Below the pieces are notes generated by a model. It was given only the letters and a program-made list of their open reading frames with translations. It made no database searches and was not told the DNA's origin. DNA of 50,672 nt from Chromatiales bacterium (lineage in GTDB: Bacteria; Pseudomonadota; Gammaproteobacteria; JAGRCI01): assembly GCA_020445565.1 (NCBI GenBank), contig JAGRGI010000036.1, forward strand, positions 1 through 50,672, given 5' to 3'. Shown here piece by piece: positions 29,397 through 38,183 of this stretch; positions within the stretch are counted from its first letter, which is position 1, and the number at the start of each line of letters is the position of its first letter. The translations under genes were made by a program, and so were the position numbers.

Positions 29397-30461
29397 ATGG
29401 ACGGATCAAACCCTCGTCGTCACCCCCAGGCCGGATTCTCCCTGGTGGAGATCATGATCGCCGCCACCCTGGGATTGTTGCTGACCGCGGCCATCATGAA
29501 GCTGTTCGTGGAAAGTCGCCAGGCGTATCAAGATCTGGACGGCGTCAACGAAATCCAGGAAAACGGCCGATTCGCTTTGGAGTTCCTGGGCCACGGTCTG
29601 CGCATGGCGGACCATTGGGGCGGCGCCGCCCCCGACGAGGTTGACGGGACCATCTCCATGACCAGTCGCGGCAGTTGCACGGCGGCATGGATCAGTCAGC
29701 CGGAGTGGGGCATTGAGGGCTACGATGGCGCCTCGGCCGTCGGCAGCGTAGACGAGCTGCCTGCCAGTTGCATCGCTTCCGCCAATTACGTGGCCGGTTC
29801 GGACCTGTTGATGGTGCGCTACGCCGACCCGGACGGCGTGATGACCGATACCGCGCTTGCCAGCGCAACCCTGCCGGTGGTGCGCGTTACGGCCGGTATC
29901 CGGGGCCGGTTGCTTGATGGCGGGAGTACTCCCCCCTCGGACATGCCGGCGGGTGACGCCACCCGCAATTATCCCTTCCGTGCTCAACTGTACTTTCTGC
30001 GGCCTTGCAGCGATCCCGGCGATGATGGCAGTTGTTCCAGCGACGACGATGACGGTGACCCCATTCCTACCCTGGTCCGTTCGGTACTGAACTACGACGG
30101 CAGCACCACGGTGTTCACGGACGAGGCACTGGTGGAAGGAGTGGAACAGCTGCAGATCGAGTACGGCCGAGACACCGACGGCGATGGCGCGCCGGATCGC
30201 TATGACACTGCGGCCACACTCAATACCTTGGCTGGCAGCAGCAGGCGCAAGGCATGGGAGAACGTGGTCAGTGTGCGAGTCGCCGTTCTGGTTCGATCGC
30301 TCACCGAAGACGCCAGCTACACCGACGCCAGCAGCTATTCGATGCTCGGCGACCGGACCACGGCCCTTACCACCCCGGTGACCGTGCCCACGGGCAGCAC
30401 CCACTACCGCCGCAAGGTGTTTACCAACGTGGTGCAATTGCGCAACCGGAGCCGGCAATGA
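29397..30461 (+). CDS. pilW: Type IV minor pilin PilW
   Basis: A 354-residue prepilin, cleaved at AG|FSLVEIMIAATLGLLL (Glu at +5), with the PilW motif VNEIQENGRFALEFLGHGLRMA. The large C-terminal domain has four Cys and an Asp-rich loop (DDGSCSSDDDDGD) that could bind calcium. The ATG at 29397 lies 8 nt after the pilV stop. The stop overlaps pilX by 4 nt. Confidence 0.92.
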   Translation: MDGSNPRRHPQAGFSLVEIMIAATLGLLLTAAIMKLFVESRQAYQDLDGVNEIQENGRFALEFLGHGLRMADHWGGAAPDEVDGTISMTSRGSCTAAWISQPEWGIEGYDGASAVGSVDELPASCIASANYVAGSDLLMVRYADPDGVMTDTALASATLPVVRVTAGIRGRLLDGGSTPPSDMPAGDATRNYPFRAQLYFLRPCSDPGDDGSCSSDDDDGDPIPTLVRSVLNYDGSTTVFTDEALVEGVEQLQIEYGRDTDGDGAPDRYDTAATLNTLAGSSRRKAWENVVSVRVAVLVRSLTEDASYTDASSYSMLGDRTTALTTPVTVPTGSTHYRRKVFTNVVQLRNRSRQ

Positions 30462-31060
30462 CCCCTTTTGCTTCTGTCAAACACAGGGGCTTCGTCCTCG
30501 TTACCTCTCTGGTGTTTCTGTTGATCCTGACCGTGGTGGCGATATTCGCTTTGAAGTCCACCGGCGTTCAGTATCGCATGAGCAGTAATACGGCCTTTCT
30601 CGACCGGGCCAGGGCTGCCTCGGATTCCGGGCGCTTGGCGCTGAGTTCCGTCATGCCGGAACACGTCTACGAACGGGAATGGACCTCCGTCAGCCTGGCA
30701 ACGGGGCTGACCATTGCCGACAAAGACGAGAACAACGCCGCTGACGACCTTTACGCGGTCAACAGCGAGACATCCTGGGCCGCCGACGGTCTGGACGTGG
30801 ATGCCCGCTATCGGATCGACGGCAATGGCGACGGCGACTATGCCGATCCTCAGGACATCGATGCCGCCATGGCCGTCTATCGCACCGCCATCGAGACCAA
30901 CACCGGGTCTGGCCAAGCCATGCTGGCGGGCTATATGGGGCTGGGCAAGGCCGTGAGCGCAGGGGGCGCGATGATCTTTTACGACATTCAAAGTCGCGGG
31001 TATGGTCAGGGTAATGCCCAGGCCAGGACCAGCGCTGACTTTCGGGCGGTGGTGCAATGA
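30458..31060 (+). CDS. pilX: Type IV minor pilin PilX
   Basis: A 200-residue protein with the PilX start KHRGFVLVTSLVFLLILTVVAIFALKS. Like other PilX proteins it lacks Glu at +5 of the mature chain. Residues 40-60 (YRMSSNTAFLDRARAASDSGR) fit the family's helix. It overlaps pilW (ATGA) and the next gene (31057) by 4 nt each, so all three are co-translated. Confidence 0.88.
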   Translation: MTPFASVKHRGFVLVTSLVFLLILTVVAIFALKSTGVQYRMSSNTAFLDRARAASDSGRLALSSVMPEHVYEREWTSVSLATGLTIADKDENNAADDLYAVNSETSWAADGLDVDARYRIDGNGDGDYADPQDIDAAMAVYRTAIETNTGSGQAMLAGYMGLGKAVSAGGAMIFYDIQSRGYGQGNAQARTSADFRAVVQ

Positions 31061-31425
31061 TGGCAAGACCTACGAAACGGCTCTTTCTCCTGACCCTTGT
31101 TTTGGCATTGGCCAGTTTTTGCGGCAATGCCCAGGCGCTGAGTGCGAACGAGGAAGGCAAGCCCAAAAGCAAACCGGCGCGTTCCCCCGATACCCGCATT
31201 CGATCTGCTGTCGTGCTGGAAACGACGCAGAGCAAGGTGATGTTGCAGCGCGATTCGTTGCCGCTGGCGGACAACGTCAAGTTTTACTATCGGGACGGTG
31301 CCTCGTTGCATGAATTGCCTGATCTTGCCGGTTATCGCGGCAAGCCGGCAACCCTGAAAACCCGAGATGGCAAAGTGGTCTGGATCGTCGTGGGTCCAAG
31401 GGAGGGCAACGATGTTTCGCCATAG
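31057..31425 (+). CDS. Small exported protein of the pilin operon
   Basis: A 122-residue protein with a signal peptide (about 1-27, cut after AQA) and a small basic, beta-rich domain (KVMLQRDSLPLADNVKFYYRDG, GKVVWIVVG). It sits between pilX and pilY1, overlapping both (4 and 14 nt). In Pseudomonas a small exported protein, PilY2, follows pilY1; this one could play that part, but I cannot show that it is homologous. It would act in the periplasm. Confidence 0.8.
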   Translation: MMARPTKRLFLLTLVLALASFCGNAQALSANEEGKPKSKPARSPDTRIRSAVVLETTQSKVMLQRDSLPLADNVKFYYRDGASLHELPDLAGYRGKPATLKTRDGKVVWIVVGPREGNDVSP

Positions 31426-34400
31426 CGTACTGGTTTCGATCCTGTGGTTGATCTGTGCGGTGGCTTCGGCCGCGCCGACCTCGTCCTACAAGGCGATTCC
31501 TCCCTTTCTGCAGGTCAACACGCCCATGCCCAATGTGCTGGTGGTGTTGGACAACTCCAACAGCATGGACGAGGACGTCACTGGCCGGGCCGTGGGCAGC
31601 GACGACCCCACCAGCCGATCCGAGATTGCCCGCAATGCCGTGGAGTCCATGATCGATACCTTCGGCTCGCAATTGCGCATGGGCCTGATGGCCTACCGAC
31701 AGTCTTCGATCGCCAGCCGGGAGCTGCACAACGGCTATTACTACGTGTCCTACAACCCGGATACCTGGGACGAGGACAACCTGGACTGGTTCACGCCCAG
31801 GGATAACAGCACCAATACCCGGCGTGCGGTCAACCCCACCGACTCCACCGATTACATCTACTACGACAAGACTCTGCCCTTCTACAGCGGTACCGTCTGG
31901 ACCTGGCCGCACTGCTATTCAACGAATTTCCAGGAACGCACCGATCCGACGCCGCCGGTCGCAGATGTCGATGTGAACATCAATTTGGACAATCCCTACA
32001 CCTGTCGCGAAAACAAGACCAGCGACCTGGATTTGAGCCCCGACGGCATCAGCAACGACGCCTTGGCGGTCAGCCATTACAGCGGCGATCAGACCACCGC
32101 CACCTTCACCCTCACCGACAGCGACGTGGCGGAGGGTTTCTATCAGATCGGTGCCGAACTGGTGGTGGAACATGTGGGCAAGGCTTGGTTGAGCACCACC
32201 GCACCCGGCGGCGGCATGTTGCACGTGGCGGTGGCCGACCCTGGTACAAGCCAAACCGCGGCCTTGAAGGCCAAGCTCGCCATCTCGCAGTTTTCCACCG
32301 CCACCGATACCCCGCTGCGCAATGCCGGCTTCACGCCCCTGTACAGCACGCTGGTCAGCGCCAAGCAGTATTACCAAGGCTCGCTGAGTTCCACCTACGC
32401 GCAAACCGGGGTGTCGCGAACGTCTCCGATTTCTTATGAATGCCAGCGCAGTTTCGTGGTATTGGTTACCGATGGTCTGCCCACTGAAGACCCTAACGGC
32501 GACGGCGATTTCATCACTCCGGTGGCCGATGCGGCCACCTCTTTGCGAACCACCTCTGCCACGGTGGACGGCAGCGCGGTCTCCTGCGATGTGCAAACCT
32601 TCGTACTCGGCTTCGCCCTGCCCCAGGGGCAGCAGGGCGCTCTCGATCCGGTGGCCGTGGCCGGGGGAACCGATGTGGGCGGCTCGGCCTACTACGCCGG
32701 TGACGAATCCGAATTGCTGGAGAAGCTCAACGAGCTGTTCCTGGAGATACTCAATCGCACTTCCTCCGGCACCGCCACCGCTCTGAGCATGAACAATCTC
32801 AATGGCGAAGGCATGTCGGTGCGCGCAGCCTTCCAGCCCTATCGTACCGACGGCACCCACGGCGTGACCTGGACCGGCGATCTTCAGGCGTTGTTCATCG
32901 ACAGTCAGGGAATGTTGCGCGAGGACGACGGCGACGCCGTTCTCGAATCGGCCTCTGCCGACAAGATCATCGACATGTGTTTCGACGAAGACGCCGGTGT
33001 ATTGCGCGTGAAAAAATCCACCGCCGTATCCGGCCGCCCCACCGATGCCCAGACCAGCGCGTGCAGCGTGAGTGTGTTCAATCAGCTCGCCGGTGACATC
33101 AACTATTTGTGGGACGGTGGCGGGTGGCTGGCCGGACTCTCCGACGCCAATCTGACCAGCCAACGAGGCTACGCCTCCACCACCGGCGGACGTTACATCA
33201 TCACCGGTATCGATGCCGACAGCGACAATCTGGTGCAGTCCGACGAACAAGCCGCTTTTGTGGCGTCCACCTTCACCGACACCAACGCGGGACTGTTGCA
33301 GGTTGCCGATGCCGCCGCCGCCGCTCCGGTGGTCAATTGGATTCGGGGGGTGGACGGTGCCTTGCGTAGCCGCCAGGTAGAGGTCGGCGGTACCGTGAGC
33401 ACCTGGCGCCTGGGGGATATCATCTATTCCTCGCCCGCGGTCGTGGGACGGCCCGCAGAAGCCTGGGATCTGATCTACCAGGACAGCAGCTACAGCGGTT
33501 TCTTTCAGGCATACAAGGACCGTCGACAGGTGGTCTACGCTGGCGCCAACGATGGCATGTTGCACGCCTTCAATGCCGGTTGGTACGACAAGGCCAACAG
33601 CCGTTTTCTCAGGGGAAAGGCCAGCACCACCCAATTCGATTTGGGCGCAGAGCTTTGGGCTTATGTCCCGTACAATTTATTGGCCCATGTCCCTTATCTG
33701 AGTTCATCGAGCTACGGAGACGATGACGGCGATCACATCTACAGCGTGGATCTTCGCCCCCGGGTATTCGATGCACGCATCTTTGGCGACGACGGCGTGG
33801 CCGGGCAGAGCGGTGTAACCCACACCAATGGCTGGGGCACCGTTCTGGTCGTGGGCATGCGTTTCGGTGGAGGCGAGATCGGGGTAGACGTGAACCCGAC
33901 CGATCCCGGAGCCGATACCCGCACCCTGCGATCGGGGTATGCCATCTTCGACATCACCGATCCGGAAGTGGCTCCTCAGCTGCTGTTGGAGTTCAGTCAT
34001 GCGAATCTCGGTTACAGTACCGCGGTACCGACGCCTTTGGCCGTGGGTGGAAACTGGTACTTGCTGTTGGGTTCCGGTCCCTATCCGGCAGACGCCACCG
34101 CCCTTGGGGCCGCCAGTTCCAGTCAGAATGGCCGACTGTTCCTGCTCAACCTCAAGACCATGGCGCTGGAAAGCACCTTTGGTAGTAGCGGGGTGGTGAC
34201 TTTGGGCGATGCCAACAGCTTTGTCTCCGATCTGCTTTCGGTGGACTATGACCTGGACGGCAGTGCCGACGCGGTCTACTTTGGCACCGTCGCCGGCAGC
34301 GCCGGATCGTGGACGGGTAAACTCTATCGTGTTCGTGTGCAGAACACGCAGGGTAGCGGGGCCACCGCCTCCACCTATTACACGCCGGCAAGCTGGTCGG

Positions 34401-35152
34401 TATCCGCCGTGTACGACGCCGGCAAACCCATCACAGCGATGCCCAATGTGACCCTGGACCGCAGTGGCAATCGCTGGCTGTTGGTCGGTAGCGGTCGTTT
34501 TCTGGTTAAGCCGGATGCCACCGATACCGCCACACAGACCTTCTTTGGTATCAAGGAACCGCGCAACAGCGCCGGTGCTTTTACCTGGGGCACCGCCGCA
34601 TCCTTGGTCGATACCTCTTCGGCCAGTGTCTTCGAAATCACCGGTAACCTCACTGGCGTGACCACCACACCCTCGGTATCGAGTTTCGCGGCTCTGGACT
34701 CCCTGCTTCAGGACTATTCCGACAGCACCAACTACAAAGGGGGGTGGAAGCGTAACTTTGCGGCTACCCGTGAACGCGGCGTCGGCGAAGCGGCAGTATT
34801 GGGGGGCACACTGCTGTATACCGGTTTTCAACCCTCAGTCGCCGCCTGCGAAACCGAGGGTCAATCCAATCTGTACGCCCTGTATTACGGTACCGGTACC
34901 GCTTATTGGGAGCCGGTCATCGGCTTGGGGAGTGGCACGGATGCCAACGGAAACTATGAGGTGGAAAAAAGCGTCTCCCTCGGGACGGGTTTGACCGTGA
35001 CACCCAGTCTGCATTCCGGAGCCGGGGGCGATACCAAGAAGCAGATCAATGTTTTCAACCAGACTTCTACGGGCACCACCGTTTCCGTGCAGGCGGAGGG
35101 ACCAAAGACAGTGCGACCCGGCGAACGTAGCTGGAGGGAGCACGGGCAATGA
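31412..35152 (+). CDS. pilY1: Type IV pilus tip adhesin PilY1
   Basis: A 1246-residue secreted protein. Signal peptide (about 1-20), then a von Willebrand A domain with the MIDAS motif DNSNSMDED (about 47-55) and a later VLVTDGLPTEDP, and a C-terminal seven-bladed propeller starting near RQVVYAGANDGMLHAFN (about 705). The calcium site of PilY1 propellers is present (DYDLDGSADAVYFG, about 945). PilY1 sits at the pilus tip, and affects retraction, adhesion and surface sensing. The ATG at 31412 is where the signal peptide begins, with GGGAGG before it; it lies inside the end of the previous gene. Length is normal. Confidence 0.95.
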   Translation: MFRHSVLVSILWLICAVASAAPTSSYKAIPPFLQVNTPMPNVLVVLDNSNSMDEDVTGRAVGSDDPTSRSEIARNAVESMIDTFGSQLRMGLMAYRQSSIASRELHNGYYYVSYNPDTWDEDNLDWFTPRDNSTNTRRAVNPTDSTDYIYYDKTLPFYSGTVWTWPHCYSTNFQERTDPTPPVADVDVNINLDNPYTCRENKTSDLDLSPDGISNDALAVSHYSGDQTTATFTLTDSDVAEGFYQIGAELVVEHVGKAWLSTTAPGGGMLHVAVADPGTSQTAALKAKLAISQFSTATDTPLRNAGFTPLYSTLVSAKQYYQGSLSSTYAQTGVSRTSPISYECQRSFVVLVTDGLPTEDPNGDGDFITPVADAATSLRTTSATVDGSAVSCDVQTFVLGFALPQGQQGALDPVAVAGGTDVGGSAYYAGDESELLEKLNELFLEILNRTSSGTATALSMNNLNGEGMSVRAAFQPYRTDGTHGVTWTGDLQALFIDSQGMLREDDGDAVLESASADKIIDMCFDEDAGVLRVKKSTAVSGRPTDAQTSACSVSVFNQLAGDINYLWDGGGWLAGLSDANLTSQRGYASTTGGRYIITGIDADSDNLVQSDEQAAFVASTFTDTNAGLLQVADAAAAAPVVNWIRGVDGALRSRQVEVGGTVSTWRLGDIIYSSPAVVGRPAEAWDLIYQDSSYSGFFQAYKDRRQVVYAGANDGMLHAFNAGWYDKANSRFLRGKASTTQFDLGAELWAYVPYNLLAHVPYLSSSSYGDDDGDHIYSVDLRPRVFDARIFGDDGVAGQSGVTHTNGWGTVLVVGMRFGGGEIGVDVNPTDPGADTRTLRSGYAIFDITDPEVAPQLLLEFSHANLGYSTAVPTPLAVGGNWYLLLGSGPYPADATALGAASSSQNGRLFLLNLKTMALESTFGSSGVVTLGDANSFVSDLLSVDYDLDGSADAVYFGTVAGSAGSWTGKLYRVRVQNTQGSGATASTYYTPASWSVSAVYDAGKPITAMPNVTLDRSGNRWLLVGSGRFLVKPDATDTATQTFFGIKEPRNSAGAFTWGTAASLVDTSSASVFEITGNLTGVTTTPSVSSFAALDSLLQDYSDSTNYKGGWKRNFAATRERGVGEAAVLGGTLLYTGFQPSVAACETEGQSNLYALYYGTGTAYWEPVIGLGSGTDANGNYEVEKSVSLGTGLTVTPSLHSGAGGDTKKQINVFNQTSTGTTVSVQAEGPKTVRPGERSWREHGQ

Positions 35153-35586
35153 GACCGGGGCATTGGGGCCGTAGCGACGGTTTCACCCTCATAGAGTTGT
35201 TGGTGGCGGTGGTCGTAGCCGCCATACTGGCGGTAGTGGCCTATCCGGCCTACCAGGAACAGATCCACAAGGTCCGCCGCACCGAGGCCAAGTCGACCCT
35301 GGTGGATCTGGCCAACAAACTGCAAAAGTTTTACTACGACAACGGCAGTTATACCGGCAGCGGCGACAGCGACGACGTGCTTGGCGTTTCCCAATCCACC
35401 CCCGATGGGCTCTATTCCATTGCCCACTCCACCGGCAGTCCCAGCGCCAGCGCCTATGTCATCAAGGCCCAGGTCAAAAGCACTGCTGCTCAGGCCGATG
35501 ACGATGCCTGCACGGTGTTTACGCTCAGTTCCACCGGGGCGCAGTCATCCTATGACAGTGAGGGAAACACGGCGGATTGTTGGTGA
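35149..35586 (+). CDS. pilE: Type IV minor pilin PilE
   Basis: A 145-residue prepilin with site DG|FTLIELLVAVVVAAILAVVA (Glu at +5) and AYPAYQEQIHKVRRTEAKSTLVDLANKLQKFYYDNGSYTG, the pattern of PilE. A C-terminal Cys pair (CTVF...DCW) would form the usual disulfide loop. It overlaps the pilY1 stop by 4 nt. It is last in the operon and is followed by a strong terminator. Confidence 0.93.
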   Translation: MRPGHWGRSDGFTLIELLVAVVVAAILAVVAYPAYQEQIHKVRRTEAKSTLVDLANKLQKFYYDNGSYTGSGDSDDVLGVSQSTPDGLYSIAHSTGSPSASAYVIKAQVKSTAAQADDDACTVFTLSSTGAQSSYDSEGNTADCW

Positions 35587-35644
35587 TGGATGGCTGAAGT
35601 CTGCGGGTAGGTATTTGCGCGACTGATTGATAACTGAGGCGACT

Positions 35645-35683
35645 AAAAAACGGGGAGTGCGGTTTCCCGCACTCCCCGTTTTT
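35645..35683. terminator. Bidirectional terminator pilE / sgp
   Basis: A perfect 12-bp stem CGGGGAGTGCGG / CCGCACTCCCCG with loop TTTC, A6 before it and T5 after it. It can end both the pilin operon (plus strand) and the sulfur globule gene (minus strand). Confidence 0.95.
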
Positions 35684-35726
35684 ATGACCGCTTCGAGCGA
35701 CGAGGCCCGAATCGGCCTTCAGGCCC

Positions 35727-36053
35727 TTACTGGCCAGCCGGAGCCGGAGGAGCCGGAGGAGCTACCGGAGCGTAGCCGCCACCATAGGGATAGCCGCCGC
35801 CCCAAGGACCACCCCAACCGGGATAGCCGTAGCCGTAGTAGGGAGAGCCATAGCCATAGCCGGAGCCATAGGCATTGGAGCGACCGGAGAAGCTCATATC
35901 GAACGCGCCGTCTCCCAGACCGTTACCCCAGCCGTTCCAGGGACCACCGCCCCAACCGCCAGGACCGCCCCACCAAGCATTGGCGGAGTGCAGGGGCAGC
36001 ATGGTGGCGGCGGCAATGGCAGCCGCGGCGGCGCCCTTGAAAATCTTCTTCAT
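35727..36053 (-). CDS. sgp: Sulfur globule protein
   Basis: A 108-residue secreted protein. The signal peptide is 1-26 (HSANA|WWG). The mature chain is Gly/Trp/Tyr/Pro-rich, with GAFDMSFSGRSNAYGSGYGYG and repeated YGYG and GGYP units, as in the SgpA/B coat proteins of purple sulfur bacteria that surround periplasmic sulfur globules. The ATG at 36053 has a perfect AAGGAGGT 6-7 nt upstream, as expected for an abundant protein, but that site lies in a hairpin. It is a single gene, ended by the shared terminator. It shows the organism can store elemental sulfur. Confidence 0.9.
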   Translation of the reverse strand: MKKIFKGAAAAAIAAATMLPLHSANAWWGGPGGWGGGPWNGWGNGLGDGAFDMSFSGRSNAYGSGYGYGSPYYGYGYPGWGGPWGGGYPYGGGYAPVAPPAPPAPAGQ

Positions 36054-36056
36054 TAC

Positions 36057-36074
36057 ATTACCTCCTTAGGTAAT
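36057..36074 (-). promoter_or_regulatory. Hairpin over the sgp ribosome binding site
   Basis: On the minus strand ATTACCT-AAGG-AGGTAAT forms a perfect 7-bp AT-rich stem, with the Shine-Dalgarno AAGGAGGT spanning loop and right arm, 3 nt before the ATG. It could restrain translation until melted or bound. Confidence 0.6.
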
Positions 36075-36302
36075 ATCGAGTGCGGTTGTCGTTCTGCACA
36101 TCAAGTGTTCCCTCGAAGCAGGTCAACTTCAATGCTCAGAACACCTCAATAGCTTACACCGGTCTTTGTATGCGGGCCAGAGACCCGGATCAAGAATCAG
36201 CGTTTGCCAAGCGATTGCGCAGTGCCTGCGCTGCCTGTAAGAGATAGATGGCTCAGCCCGGAATTTCAAGGGTGAAATCGGATCGGATGCCGGATCAGGA
36301 CG

Positions 36303-36614
36303 TCATTCGATCGCGTCGTCGCGTGCGTCCACCGAAAAGCCCGGCGGTCTTCGGCCGCTGAGCAGATAGGCAAAGGCAATCACTTCGGCCACCGCCAGAT
36401 AGAGAGGCTCCGGAATCGCTTCGCCGAGCGGTACCTTTGCCAGCAGTCCGGCGAGCTGCGCGTCGGGGTGCAGGGGAATGTCGTGCGCCTGCGCCAGGGC
36501 GATGATCCGTTCGGCCAGGGCCTCCTCGCCCTTGGCTGTGATCCGTGGCGGACCCTTGCCGTCATAGTGCAGGGCAATCGCCAGATCCGGGGGGTTGAGT
36601 ACATCGTCCTTCAT
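36303..36614 (-). CDS. FlhB C-terminal-domain protein (FlhB2)
   Basis: A 103-residue free-standing version of the cytoplasmic domain of FlhB, the flagellar export gate protein. The family pattern is clear: AIALHYDGKGPPRITAKGEEALAERIIALAQAHDIPLHPD...LAGLLAKVPLGEAIPEPLYLAVAEVIAFAY. The membrane part and the NPTH autocleavage site of full FlhB are missing, as usual in FlhB2. It overlaps fliK by 4 nt (ATGA), so the two are co-translated. It could tune substrate switching or be a spare domain. Confidence 0.88.
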   Translation of the reverse strand: MKDDVLNPPDLAIALHYDGKGPPRITAKGEEALAERIIALAQAHDIPLHPDAQLAGLLAKVPLGEAIPEPLYLAVAEVIAFAYLLSGRRPPGFSVDARDDAIE

Positions 36615-38110
36615 GCGGTTTCCCTTACCAGGGCGGCAGGTGGATCAGGGTGGGGAGCGGGAGGGGTGCCCTGGCGGCAGGCCAGGCGTTCCACTTGAAG
36701 CCCGACCTGATCGAACCGCTCCTGGAGTTTCTCCAACGAAGCCTGTACACGTGCGACAGTATTCTCCCGTTGTGCCCAGAACAGGGTGGAGACCCGCTCT
36801 CCGCAAAGTGTGATCCTGGCATGCAATGGTCCCAACGGTTCCAGATCAAAGGCCAGGGAGACGCTCCATAGTTCCTGTTCTTTTCCATCTTCCCCGCGAC
36901 CGCCCTGGCGTCGCTCGATACGCAGCTGAAACAGGTCGATACCGGCACGATGACGTACCGGTAATTCCACCAGCCAGACAGGGTCGCGCGTGCCTTCTTC
37001 TGGCAGAGAGGCGAGCTGGCTGAGTTCCAAGCGGGCGACCGCCGCCCGGGTCTGCTGATGAAGCTGCTCGACGGCTTCGGGCAGGCTCGTAAATCGATTC
37101 AGGGTCGCCTCCGCACCTGCCTGGGGTTGGGGCAAGGTGGTTCGCATCGGTGGTGGCGCCAGCGGTGTTGGCGTGGGGGTAGATCGAGTGGGCGCCTGGG
37201 GCGTGCCTGCATTCGGTGGCTCGCTGTTTCCCTGGTTGCCCGGTGGGGTCCGCGGTTCGCTTGGTGGGACGAGGCTTTCCCTTGCAGCCGAGAGCGCCGT
37301 CAACAGTCGTAGCAGATTCAGTTTGAAATCCGCACCCAACTGAGTCGGCGCCCTGACGGTTTCACCTCTGGCGGTATCCTGAGGCGGCGGGGACGGCGGG
37401 CGTGCAGGCAGTGACGCTCGCAGAGGGCCGGTATCAGGCTTGGACGGCAGGACAGGCGGGCCTGGTGGTGTCTCGGTGCGTGGCGCTGCCGGTTGCGGGG
37501 CACTCTGTGCAGGGGCTGGCGAGGCAGTGTTGGGCACGCGCTGTGGCGATGCGCTGCTCGGCTCGTGTTGAGCCAATGCGCGCAGCATGGGCAGTGCCCG
37601 CTGCTCAAAGAAGGCCCCGGAATTTTCCACCGCCCGGCGAAGCCCGGCGGCTTGGCTCAGGGTATCGGCACGGGGCATCGTCCGGTAGGCAGACAGAACG
37701 CGCTCGATCACGGTCGGCGGAAGCTGGCGCAACAGGCTTTGCTGATCGCCCCGTGCCAGACCGCGCAGGTTGGCCAGCAGGCCGGCCAGGGACTGTTGTC
37801 TGGGCAGGGCGTCGCGCAGCAGCAGTTCGCGCCCCTGCGTGGCCTCGGGCGGCCGCTCCAACGGACGCAGCAGGGGTAGATTTCCTCCGCGCACCACCTC
37901 CAGTTGCAACTTTTGTCCGAGCTCTAAAGGAAGTGGGGTCTGCGCACGAAAAACCGTATTACCCAGGGCGATTCTCACCAGATTCTGGCTCAGACGTTCC
38001 AACACGGTGGCCGCCAATACTTCACCGACCTTGAGCACAGGGGAGGCTGTGGTGCTGGCTGTGTTGGGTGCCTGGAGTTGCAGCAGGCTGGTGGGTAGAC
38101 GAATTTCCAT
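36611..38110 (-). CDS. fliK: Flagellar hook-length control protein FliK
   Basis: A 499-residue protein with a long Pro/Ala/Thr-rich middle (about 200-350), low-complexity as in FliK, and a C-terminal hook-length domain (about 370-480: VWLVELPVRHRAGIDLFQLRIERR...LWSVSLAFDLEPLGPLHARI). The start at 38110 (MEIRLPTSLL) is chosen because the frame further upstream runs into the divergent gene's leader. The flagellar export genes are not in the window, so this pair is isolated here. Confidence 0.85.
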   Translation of the reverse strand: MEIRLPTSLLQLQAPNTASTTASPVLKVGEVLAATVLERLSQNLVRIALGNTVFRAQTPLPLELGQKLQLEVVRGGNLPLLRPLERPPEATQGRELLLRDALPRQQSLAGLLANLRGLARGDQQSLLRQLPPTVIERVLSAYRTMPRADTLSQAAGLRRAVENSGAFFEQRALPMLRALAQHEPSSASPQRVPNTASPAPAQSAPQPAAPRTETPPGPPVLPSKPDTGPLRASLPARPPSPPPQDTARGETVRAPTQLGADFKLNLLRLLTALSAARESLVPPSEPRTPPGNQGNSEPPNAGTPQAPTRSTPTPTPLAPPPMRTTLPQPQAGAEATLNRFTSLPEAVEQLHQQTRAAVARLELSQLASLPEEGTRDPVWLVELPVRHRAGIDLFQLRIERRQGGRGEDGKEQELWSVSLAFDLEPLGPLHARITLCGERVSTLFWAQRENTVARVQASLEKLQERFDQVGLQVERLACRQGTPPAPHPDPPAALVRETA

Positions 38111-38183
38111 GGGGCAATGCCGGCATCTGATATGCTTTGGATCATCGGCCGGTTTCGACAAATCTTCACCCGATGGAAGCCTC

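Noticed and set aside
31919..33634. 571-codon minus-strand frame opposite pilY1
   Set aside because: Shadow frame; pilY1 has clear domains throughout this stretch.
35627..36040. Plus-strand frame rich in Arg/Ser opposite sgp
   Set aside because: Low-complexity antisense of the Gly/Tyr-rich sgp; it also crosses the terminator.
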